In this document: positions 57,360-64,000 of the stretch, in pieces | Layout: each line of letters opens with the position of its first letter | Numbering within the stretch: the stretch's first letter is position 1 | Assembly (NCBI RefSeq): GCF_026162365.1 | Contig: NZ_JAOANW010000003.1 | Location: 1 to 64,000, forward strand | DNA: 64,000 nucleotides | Reading direction: 5' to 3' | Source: Nitratireductor luteus | Lineage (GTDB): Bacteria > Pseudomonadota > Alphaproteobacteria > Rhizobiales > Rhizobiaceae | Made by a program: the position numbers and the translations under genes | Notes under the pieces: model-generated | Seen by the model: only the letters and a program-made list of their open reading frames with translations | Database searches by the model: none | What the model was told of the DNA's origin: nothing

Positions 57360-58895
57360 ATGGACAACGGACCGTCTCACGGTCCGCAACGGTTGGCAGC
57401 CGTTGCGGTCGAGACCGCTGGCGTGCGCGCAGTTTCAGCCGGCGCGCTTGGGGACGAAGCCAAGGAAAGTGGCCGGTATGGGCCAGCTTCGGTCCATGTT
57501 CGGTGTAGTTATCTTTCTATGGCCGCCGAGCGCGCCGCTGCCCCTGTTGGCAGGGTCGCGGTCGATGCCGATCAGATTTTCAATGGCGACACCCCTGTTT
57601 ATCGCCATGGAACCGATGCGGAAATACGCAAGGCAACCAATCGCAGCGGGGACCGTATAGAACCGTCCGGGCTAGACGATTGGCTACCGGTGCTGGCTCT
57701 TCTGCGAATACTTCCGGTTGAGGTGCAGCCCATCGCCGAACGGGCTGAGCTTGCCGGGGTCTCCTTCCAGACCGAGTTCATGAATTCGGGTATCGCCAGC
57801 GAAGGGATACTTTTCCACGCATTGGCGCGCAGCCTGGGTATTGGCTATCAGGCCCGGCTGCGCCCTCGTGACTTGCTGATGCGGCAAAAGCACTGCCTTC
57901 AGGCGCTGAAGCGCCGTGGCGGGGTTCGCATCGCGGCGGCGCTTGGCGAAAATGGCGAGACGTTTGTGCTGATTGCGCCTGACAGGCTGAATATTCCTGC
58001 GATGAGGCGCTTCATCCGGCAGCGTCCGCATATCGCCCGGCGGCTGCGCCTCATTTCGCCCAGGGCGTTGCGTGATGCGGTCAAGGTGCGTGCGCAGGAG
58101 GTGCTGCTTGACCGTGCTGTCAACGGCCTCTTCGAGGCCGCCCCCGCCTTGTCGGCTAGGATCGTCGTCACCGGCTGGCAGGGCGCTGTGTTGGGTGCCC
58201 TCGCGGTGGCGTTGCCGGTGACCTTGGCGATCTGGCCGGAACCCGCCGTTCTGGGCCTTCACGTGATCCTGTCACTGTTCTTCCTGGCTTGTGTGGGACT
58301 GCGTCTTGCCGCCGGCCTGGCGGTTCGCGGCTCTACGCCGACGGCTGCGCTGCGCGCTGTGCAGCCGTCGGAGATGCCGGTCTATACGGTTCTCGTGGCG
58401 CTTTATCGGGAGGCCGAGATCGTTCCCGATCTTCTGCTCGGTCTAGGGCGGCTCGTCTGGCCGCGCAGCAAGCTTGAGATCAAGCTGGTTTGCGAAAGCG
58501 ACGATAAGGAAACGCTGGCCGCGATCAGGGCGCAACAACTGCGCCCCTATATCGAGGTGATCGAGGTACCTCCCGGCGGCCCGCGCACCAAGCCCAAGGC
58601 CCTGTCCTATGCCCTGCCGATGACGAATGGCGATTTTGTCGTTCTCTACGACGCCGAGGACAAACCGCACCCGTTTCAGCTCATCGAGGCGTGGCAGCGG
58701 TTCCGTGAAAGCGATGAGGGATTGGCATGCCTGCAGGCTCCGCTATCCATCTCCAATCGGAGCGGTAGCTGGATTTCCGCCATGTTCGGCTTCGAATACT
58801 CGGCGCTGTTCCGGGGTCTTCTGCCCTGGCTGGCGAGCATGCGGTTGGTGCTGCCGCTGGGAGGCACGTCCAATCACTTCCGCGGCCTTATGTAG
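57360..58895 (+). pseudogene. Family 2 glycosyltransferase, truncated N-terminal part
   Basis: 511 residues remain. An N-terminal soluble region (~110-235, DWLPVLALLRILPVEV...) resembles the MshEN-like domain seen in rhizobial GT2 enzymes. Two TM helices (~265-310) and the GT-A core follow: PVYTVLVALYREAEIVPDLL (~340), the DAED nucleotide-sugar site in LYDAEDKPHPFQ, and GGTSNHF at the very end. The frame then stops after RGLM. The second acidic motif (ED), the QxxRW motif and later helices are missing, so it should be inactive. A matching C-terminal tail is found at about 59234-59440. The start is ATG 57360 with GGGGG upstream. Confidence 0.8.
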
Positions 58896-59233
58896 CAAAA
58901 GCACCAACAAACCCGCTACCTTAAACCCCTGAAATCCCCGACAATCACGTTATCTGCGCTGCTGTGGAACACGGCGGTTCGGAGGCGTGTTCGGTTCCAT
59001 CGAAAGGAACGCATGCCATGCTGCATTACAATCCTGCCGAGGATCGACAACTAGATGCGAAGATCGCCCCTTACGTGGAAGTCCTGCGCAGTGCGGGTAT
59101 CGAGACTTTCGAGTCCTGCGAAGGCGGCGACGGCCATGCCTACCCCGAGCCGACCATTCGGTTCTATGGCGACCGGAGCGAAGGCTACAGAGCGCTTGCG
59201 GTGGCGATGCAAAATGGCCTGCCGGTTGCCGAG
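58883..59233 (+). other. Inserted/replacement segment inside the glycosyltransferase locus
   Basis: About 350 bases of sequence unrelated to glycosyltransferases replace the centre of the gene. The left part is AT-richer and non-coding; the right part encodes the N-terminus of the chimeric frame at 59018. I see no terminal inverted repeats or target duplication. Both junctions are estimated from where protein similarity changes. Confidence 0.6.
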
Positions 59234-59545
59234 CATGTGGCCCTATTTGTAATCGATTGTATGAACATCGTGATCGGCCATACCGCGTTTCTGGCTCTCG
59301 GCTGGTGGACTCTGCCGCCTACAGAGCGCCGAGGCTTCTTCCGCATTGTCTGTCTGACACCGGCCTATTGGCTCATTATGTCGGCCGCCGCCTGGCGAGC
59401 CATATGGCAACTCTACAGGAATCCGCACCATTGGGAAAAGACGCCGCACCCGCCGCGCCAAGCCTTTCAGCCGGGAAAATCCGCCCCCGACGCAACGATT
59501 TTCCCGTCTTCCTCGCCAATTGCCTCAAGGTCGCGCGCCGCATAG
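59018..59545 (+). pseudogene. Chimeric frame: phage-like small protein fused to glycosyltransferase C-terminus
   Basis: 175 codons. Residues 1-~72 (HYNPAEDRQLDAKIAPYVEVL, SCEGGDGHAYPEPTIRFYG, ALAVAMQNGLPVAE) resemble a small hypothetical protein common in mobile elements and rhizobial genomes. From ~73 on the chain switches to FVIDCMNIVIGHTAFLALGWWTLPPTERRGFF and PAYWLIMSAAAWRAIWQLYRNPHHWEKT, typical of the C-terminal membrane part of GT2 enzymes. AAAGGAAC precedes the ATG, so it may be translated. The reading frame ends inside ppk2 on the other strand (79-base overlap, 59467-59545), as expected for a non-native frame. Confidence 0.7.
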
Positions 59546-60354
59546 GGCAGCGACAGAAGAATGCGCCGGATGACGGCAAGACGCGCCCTGCGCTTGTCAT
59601 TGGCCCGTACGACCGTCCATGGCGCATGGGGTGAGTGGGTGCGGTCCAGCATGATGTCGCGCATCCTGGTGTAATCGTCCCACTTTTCCATGCCTGCGAC
59701 ATCCATCGGCGAGAACTTCCAATGTTTCCGTAGGCTGTGCCGCCGGTCGTGGAAGCGTTTGAGCTGCGTCTCCTGTCCGATATTGAGCCAAATCTTGAAC
59801 AGATGAATGCCGTCATTGACGATGGCCCGCTCGAAATTCGGAACCTCTTCCAGGAATTGCTCGTGCTGGCGGGGTGTGCAAAACCCCATGACCGGTTCAA
59901 CGCCAGCGCGATTGTACCAGGAGCGGTCGAATGTCACGAACTCCCCGTCAGTCGGAAAATGCGCGATATAGCGCTGAAAATACCATTGGCCGCGCTCGGT
60001 TTCCGTCGGCTTCGTCAGCGCCACATTGCGGGCGGTGCGCGGGTTCATGTACTTGCGGATCCTGGATATGGTTCCGCCCTTGCCGGCCGCGTCCCGCCCT
60101 TCGAAAAGGATCATCACGCGTTCGTCCGTCTCCTGCAGCCAAGCCTGCAACTTCACCAGCTCGATCTGCAGCGCCTTGAGCTGCCGGTCATATTCCTTGC
60201 GCTTCATCCTTTGGTCATAAGGATAGCCGCCGGCAGTCAGCATATTGTCCGTGACCCAGATGGGCAATTCCGGCTCGTTGATGTCGAAAAGGCGCTCCTT
60301 GCCGTCGATCTTCAGCTTGATCTCGCGCGCGGACTTGTCCAGCGGTTTGTTCAT
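59467..60354 (-). CDS. ppk2: Polyphosphate kinase 2
   Basis: 295 residues, single-domain class I PPK2 size. It transfers phosphate between polyphosphate and nucleoside diphosphates. Walker [14 protein letters not shown] (~83-95), the lid/Walker B region [12 protein letters not shown] (~143) and RWKFSPMD-like HWKFSPMD near residue 215 are present. The ATG at 60354 lies 141 bases from phoR, transcribed divergently, suggesting a shared phosphate theme. Confidence 0.94.
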   Translation of the reverse strand: MNKPLDKSAREIKLKIDGKERLFDINEPELPIWVTDNMLTAGGYPYDQRMKRKEYDRQLKALQIELVKLQAWLQETDERVMILFEGRDAAGKGGTISRIRKYMNPRTARNVALTKPTETERGQWYFQRYIAHFPTDGEFVTFDRSWYNRAGVEPVMGFCTPRQHEQFLEEVPNFERAIVNDGIHLFKIWLNIGQETQLKRFHDRRHSLRKHWKFSPMDVAGMEKWDDYTRMRDIMLDRTHSPHAPWTVVRANDKRRARLAVIRRILLSLPYAARDLEAIGEEDGKIVASGADFPG

Positions 60355-60495
60355 AAAAGCGTTTCCTCGTGGCGGTATCTGCGTCGGGATTGGGTAGGCG
60401 CAATGAAATCAGCGGCATGCTATTGACGGCTTCAAGCAAGGTCCAGCCGATATTGGTCGAAGCAGGCTGTCGGCGGGCAAGGATGGAAAGCGGGT

Positions 60496-61758
60496 ATGGC
60501 TGAACGGGATGCATCGCTGCAAAGCTGGCTGCGGACGGGCGCAAGGCGGCTGTCCAGGCACTGGCCCGTGGTCGTCGCCGCGCTCATCCTGTTTCTCTTC
60601 ATCGACCTATCACGAAACGGCAATGGGCTTTTTGCCTTCGGCGCCTCGCTCGTGGTCGTCATCGTCGCGCTCGCCGCCCGCGGAACGATGGCGGCCGAGC
60701 AGTCGGGCGGAGAGAGAATGGCTGCGGCCAGCCGCGTCGACACGCTCTCCGCCGTTCATCTGGCAGCCGCCGTTCCGGACCCGCTTTACATCATCGACGA
60801 CCAGGGAGCCTTCGTCTATGCGAACGAAGCGGCCGAAAAAGCCTTCGGGCCGATCGCTGCTGGATCCTCGGTGCAGCTCAAGTTTCGTCAACCCGAGATG
60901 CATGCCTTCATCGATCGTGTGCTTCAGGGGAGCGCGGACGCTGTGGCGGCCGATTATGTCGAGCGGGTGCCGGTCGAGCGTGCCTATCGCATCTCGGCCA
61001 CCGCCATCGGCGAAGGCAGCGGTCTCCATGTGCTTCTGTTCAAGGATCAGAGCGAAGCCCGCCGCATCGATCGCATGCGCGCCGACTTCATAGCCAATGC
61101 CAGCCACGAACTCAGGACGCCTCTGGCCTCGGTCTCCGGTTTCATCGAAACTCTGCGCGGCCCGGCTCGTGACGACGCGCGGGCGCGGGAGAATTTCCTG
61201 CAGATCATGCAGGACCAGACCGGCCGGATGGCACGCCTGATCGACGATCTGCTCTCGCTCTCCCGGCTGGAGATAAAGCCCTATGCCAAGCCGGAAAACC
61301 GGGTCGACCTGCGTGTGCTGCTCGAAAGCGTTGCCGACAGCCTGACCCACCTTGCCACGGAATCGGGCGTCGAGATCGTGCTGGACCTGCCGGGTTCACC
61401 GCTTGAAGTGCCGGCTCACCGCGACGAGCTGGTCCAGGTATTCCAGAACCTGATGGAGAACGCCTGCAAATACGGCAGCGACGGCGGCAAGGTTGTTATC
61501 ACGGCTGAAGCGGAGACCTCGAACGGCGAGACAACCGTCACCGTGACGGATTTCGGCCCGGGCATTCCCGAGGAGCACATCCCTCGCATCACCGAGCGGT
61601 TTTACCGGGTCGACGTGGAAACCAGCCGCGCCCAGAAAGGCACGGGTCTCGGCCTGTCCATCGTCAAGCATATCCTGACGCGGCACGGCGCACGCCTGTC
61701 GGTCAGGTCGAAGGTGGGAGAAGGGTCCTCTTTCACCGTCCATTTTCCACCTGCCTGA
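60496..61758 (+). CDS. phoR: Phosphate regulon sensor histidine kinase PhoR
   Basis: 420 residues. Two N-terminal TM helices (~20-65) with almost no periplasmic loop, a PAS domain (~88-190), HisKA dimerisation domain with the phospho-acceptor His in NASHELRTPLASVSGF (~202), and HATPase_c with N box NLMENACKYG, G1 DFGPGIPEEHIPRITERFYRVD and G2 GTGLGLSIVKHIL. It senses phosphate status through PstSCAB-PhoU and phosphorylates PhoB. None of pst or phoB is within the window. Confidence 0.94.
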   Translation: MAERDASLQSWLRTGARRLSRHWPVVVAALILFLFIDLSRNGNGLFAFGASLVVVIVALAARGTMAAEQSGGERMAAASRVDTLSAVHLAAAVPDPLYIIDDQGAFVYANEAAEKAFGPIAAGSSVQLKFRQPEMHAFIDRVLQGSADAVAADYVERVPVERAYRISATAIGEGSGLHVLLFKDQSEARRIDRMRADFIANASHELRTPLASVSGFIETLRGPARDDARARENFLQIMQDQTGRMARLIDDLLSLSRLEIKPYAKPENRVDLRVLLESVADSLTHLATESGVEIVLDLPGSPLEVPAHRDELVQVFQNLMENACKYGSDGGKVVITAEAETSNGETTVTVTDFGPGIPEEHIPRITERFYRVDVETSRAQKGTGLGLSIVKHILTRHGARLSVRSKVGEGSSFTVHFPPA

Positions 61759-61993
61759 CCGGTGCCGCCGCGGCGGCTGCTCGAAATAGCCGACAAATAA
61801 AATCTGCATGGGGTGCGACGGTTTCTTTTTCCCGTCATGTAGCTAGCGTAGGCCTTCGGGATATATTGATTCAGCGACTGCCGAGAGCCACCAGGGTTCT
61901 TGAAAGGCGCGATGCGCAGGCTCAATGGACCATCACCTCCTTCATGCGCTTGGAAGGAAACGTGACGCGGTAGAGATCGGGAATTGAAAAGGC

Positions 61994-62722
61994 ATGAATA
62001 ACCAGCACATCATGCGCACCTTCGACGAGGAACTGCGCTTTCTGACGAACCAGATCGGTTCGATGGGCGGCCATGCGGAGCGCATGGTAGAGCAGGCGGT
62101 TGCCGCACTCGTCGGCGCCGATCTCGGTCTTGCCCGTAAAGTGGTCGAGGATGACGTTTTTCTCGATGAGAAGGAGCGTGAGATCGGAGAAAAGGCCGTG
62201 ATCATCATCGCCAGGCGCCAGCCCATGGCGGCGGACCTGCGCGAGATCGTCGGCGCGATCCGCATTTCGGGCGATCTGGAGCGCATCGGCGATCTGGGCA
62301 AGAACATAGCCAAGCGCGCGGTCGCGATCACCGAGGCGCGTCAACCCACGCGCCTGTTCCGTGGCCTGTCGGCGCTGTCGGACCTGGCGCTGACACAGCT
62401 CAAGGAGGTGCTCGACGCCTATGCCTCGCGCTCGGCCGAAAAGATCGGGTTCGTGCGCGACAGGGATGAAGAGATCGACGCCATGTACACCTCGCTCTTC
62501 CGGGAGCTTCTGGCGTACATGATGGAGGATCCGCGCAACATCACCGCCTGCACGCATCTCATCTTCTGCGCCAAGAACATCGAGCGCATCGGCGATCACG
62601 CGACCAACATTGCCGAAACCGTGCACCACATCATCACGGGCACGCAACTGCCGTCGGAACGGCCGAAAGAAGACAGCAGCCATCGCGTGGTGGCGCCAAG
62701 CGGAGACGATCCCGAAAGCTGA
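61994..62722 (+). CDS. phoU: Phosphate signalling protein PhoU
   Basis: 242 residues, two three-helix PhoU bundles with the metal-binding D/E-x-x-x-D-type motifs (ISGDLERIGDLGKN at ~98 and CAKNIERIGDHATN at ~197). It couples phosphate transport to PhoR. GAAAAGGC precedes the ATG. It follows phoR by 235 bases that hold no gene, only a 14-base self-complementary GC run at 61764-61777; pstSCAB usually occupy this interval. Confidence 0.95.
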   Translation: MNNQHIMRTFDEELRFLTNQIGSMGGHAERMVEQAVAALVGADLGLARKVVEDDVFLDEKEREIGEKAVIIIARRQPMAADLREIVGAIRISGDLERIGDLGKNIAKRAVAITEARQPTRLFRGLSALSDLALTQLKEVLDAYASRSAEKIGFVRDRDEEIDAMYTSLFRELLAYMMEDPRNITACTHLIFCAKNIERIGDHATNIAETVHHIITGTQLPSERPKEDSSHRVVAPSGDDPES

Positions 62723-62734
62723 CCGCTTCTTCGA

Positions 62735-62761
62735 CAAAAAAGGGGCGGCCGAAGCCGCCCC
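62735..62761 (-). terminator. Rho-independent terminator of gcrA
   Basis: In the minus-strand transcript an 8-bp GGGGCGGC / GCCGCCCC stem with a TTCG tetraloop is followed by TTTTTT. It starts 20 bases after the gcrA stop and may also block phoU read-through. Confidence 0.9.
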
Positions 62762-62780
62762 AGGTTCCAGGGAGGAGAAC

Positions 62781-63305
62781 TTACCGGCTGCGCCGGCGTT
62801 CGCTTGCCGGCTGGTAGGCCAGCTTGGAGTGGTAGTTGCAATAGGGGCCGGAATCTCCCGATTCATTGCCGCAGAATGAAAAATCCTCCGACAATGGGTC
62901 GCCGTTCGGCCATTTGCATGTGTGTTCGTTGAGTTCCACCAGCTTCAGATTACGCGACATGGGCACGACGACATTCTGCACCGGCCGCACCTGCTGGTAG
63001 GCAACGACGTCTTCTTCGAACTGGACCTGCAGCGCATTGGCGCCGACCGTCGCAGTCATCGTGCGCGACGTGCTGCGCTGCCGCCGCGAAGCCGCGCCGC
63101 CGGTTCCGGCGTTGGCCGTCGCCGTCTTCTTCTGGCGCGCGGGCGCGCCGGAAGCCCGCCCCCGGCCCGATAGCTTGAGGCGATGAACCTTGCCGATCAC
63201 GGCATTGCGGCTGACGCCGCCGAGTTGCGCGGCGATCTGGCTTGCGCTCAGGCCTTCGGCCCATAGCTTCTTCAAGAGTTCGACGCGTTCGTCTGTCCAG
63301 TTCAT
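62781..63305 (-). CDS. gcrA: Cell cycle regulator GcrA
   Basis: 174 residues. The N-terminal DNA-binding domain is the GcrA hallmark: MNWTDERVELLKKLWAEGLSASQIA then VSRNAVIGKVHRLKLSGR. A Ser/Thr/Ala-rich linker and a C-terminal Cys-containing domain (HTCKWPNGDP...FCGN...YCNYH) that binds sigma70 follow. GcrA activates promoters bearing CcrM-methylated GANTC sites and is a master regulator in Caulobacter and rhizobia. Three GANTC sites cluster 140-175 bases upstream. Confidence 0.97.
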   Translation of the reverse strand: MNWTDERVELLKKLWAEGLSASQIAAQLGGVSRNAVIGKVHRLKLSGRGRASGAPARQKKTATANAGTGGAASRRQRSTSRTMTATVGANALQVQFEEDVVAYQQVRPVQNVVVPMSRNLKLVELNEHTCKWPNGDPLSEDFSFCGNESGDSGPYCNYHSKLAYQPASERRRSR

Positions 63306-63689
63306 CGGGACACGCTCCTGTCCAAGCGTGCGGAATCCCTATCGTCCCTCCGTCGGCAAAGCCGAGGAGACACCATATATGCATGGGTGTGATGGTCCGC
63401 CGCACGAAATATAGTCGTTACAATCGCAAGTTACCTTATTGGTTGACTCCGTGACAAGAGTCTGGCTGGCGGTGCGAATCTCTTTTTTCGGTTTTCCCCA
63501 ACTTGCGCGAAATACTGTCACCCAAAGACAGCGAGGTTCCATGTCCCGATTGGCCGTCCGCGTTGACTTCCATCGGGAAAACACTGATATAGAGCTCGCA
63601 TGCCGCCCCTCGGGCGGCTTTTTGATTTCATCGGCCGCCCCGCCTTTCGAAAAGCTGCGGCAAGTGCCGGCATTCGGAGTAACGTGTCC
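63306..63689. promoter_or_regulatory. 384-base gcrA-argD divergent region with GANTC cluster and promoter
   Basis: No convincing gene. Three GANTC sites at 63445-63449, 63458-63462 and 63476-63480. On the plus strand, TTGACT (63563-63568) and TATAGA (63588-63593) are promoter-like with a long 19-base spacer, followed by the hairpin at 63602-63623 and then argD. Confidence 0.5.
63602..63623 (+). terminator. Terminator-like hairpin in front of argD
   Basis: Perfect 7-bp GCCGCCC / GGGCGGC stem with a CTC loop followed by TTTTT, 67 bases before the argD ATG. It could end a small transcript from the region to its left or act as an attenuator of argD. Confidence 0.65.
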
Positions 63690-64000
63690 ATGAGCAATGC
63701 AGCGCTCTACGATACCTTTGCGCGCCTTCCCCTGGCTTTCGAAAAAGGCGAGGGCACCTGGCTGATCGCCCAGGACGGAACGCGCTATCTCGATTTCGCG
63801 GCCGGCATCGCCGTGAATTCGCTTGGCCATGCACATCCCCATCTCGTCGCTGCACTGGTCGGCCAGGCCGGCAAGCTCTGGCACACCTCCAATCTCTATG
63901 AGATTCCAGGGCAGCAGCGGCTGGGTGAGCGGCTTGTCGAGATCACTTTCGCCGACAAGGTTTTCTTCACCAATTCAGGCGCCGAGGCGCTGGAGGCGGC
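63690..64000 (+). CDS. argD: Acetylornithine aminotransferase (partial, runs off the right edge)
   Basis: The first 103 codons of a class III PLP aminotransferase: [53 protein letters not shown] and [11 protein letters not shown], the last being the PLP-phosphate loop. It matches ArgD of arginine biosynthesis. ATG at 63690. The PLP lysine lies beyond the window. GcrA-divergent argD is a common rhizobial neighbourhood. Confidence 0.9.
   Translation, partial: MSNAALYDTFARLPLAFEKGEGTWLIAQDGTRYLDFAAGIAVNSLGHAHPHLVAALVGQAGKLWHTSNLYEIPGQQRLGERLVEITFADKVFFTNSGAEALEA

Noticed and set aside
58883-59233. The inserted segment as an insertion sequence or MITE
   Set aside because: No terminal inverted repeats, no target duplication, and part of the target gene is missing, which fits replacement rather than simple transposition.
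61764-61777. 14-base self-complementary GCCGCCGCGGCGGC after phoR
   Set aside because: No loop and no T-run, so it cannot act as an ordinary terminator; likely GC-rich chance sequence.

Overview
The window looks like chromosome from a high-GC alphaproteobacterium of the order Rhizobiales (Mesorhizobium / Nitratireductor / Aquamicrobium type). The evidence is a GcrA cell-cycle regulator next to a cluster of GANTC (CcrM) sites, a PodJ-type polar organiser, a class I lysyl-tRNA synthetase, rhizobial-style intergenic palindromic repeats and many alphaproteobacterial conserved families. Apart from one scarred glycosyltransferase locus (57.4-59.5 kb) and a gene start at the left edge that might belong to a transposase, it reads as ordinary, tightly packed core chromosome.

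Layout. 0-6.3 kb: an off-edge gene start, a secreted glycoside-hydrolase-like protein, a CoxG-like protein, a MocR-type regulator and pgi. 6.3-11.6 kb: a complete dipeptide ABC operon (dppABCDF, - strand). 11.9-14.6 kb: a DUF924 protein and a long-chain acyl-CoA synthetase with an unusual Lys/Ala-rich tail. 14.7-18.2 kb: a TRAP operon with a universal stress protein that matches the ectoine transporter teaABCD, preceded by a strikingly hairpin-rich leader. 18.7-24.2 kb: an oligopeptide ABC operon (oppABC plus one fused double ATPase). 24.8 kb: tRNA-Thr(CGU). 25.0-28.8 kb: a form II CO-dehydrogenase-like operon (coxSLM), then a DgcN/DUF1611 protein. 30-38.2 kb: a membrane protein of unknown function and the four-gene ligase-associated DNA repair set (ligase, exonuclease, Lhr-type helicase, PdeM), split into two divergent halves around a methyltransferase. 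38.2-44 kb: a TSUP exporter pair and podJ. 44.2-51 kb: a LiuR-like MerR regulator and a beta-oxidation operon (acyl-CoA dehydrogenase, thiolase, FadB/J, thioesterase). 51.1-57.2 kb: isomerase, LexA-like S24 repressor, nuclease-like protein, lysK, TerB, sterol-desaturase-like protein and a solute-binding protein. 57.4-59.5 kb: a family 2 glycosyltransferase whose middle has been replaced by foreign sequence. 59.5-64 kb: ppk2, phoR, phoU, gcrA and the start of argD.

Themes. Uptake of peptides and compatible solutes dominates the first 24 kb. All three binding-protein genes (dppA, teaA, oppA) are followed by a long perfect hairpin before the permease genes, a shared design for differential expression. 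Fatty-acid activation (fadD) and beta-oxidation lie 32 kb apart but share an ACGT-N2-ACGT operator motif that fits the LiuR-like regulator. Phosphate functions (ppk2, phoR, phoU) cluster at the right end, but pst and phoB are absent between or directly after phoR and phoU. The observations most worth follow-up are the structured tea leader, the glycosyltransferase scar, the FadD tail and the GANTC cluster at gcrA/argD.
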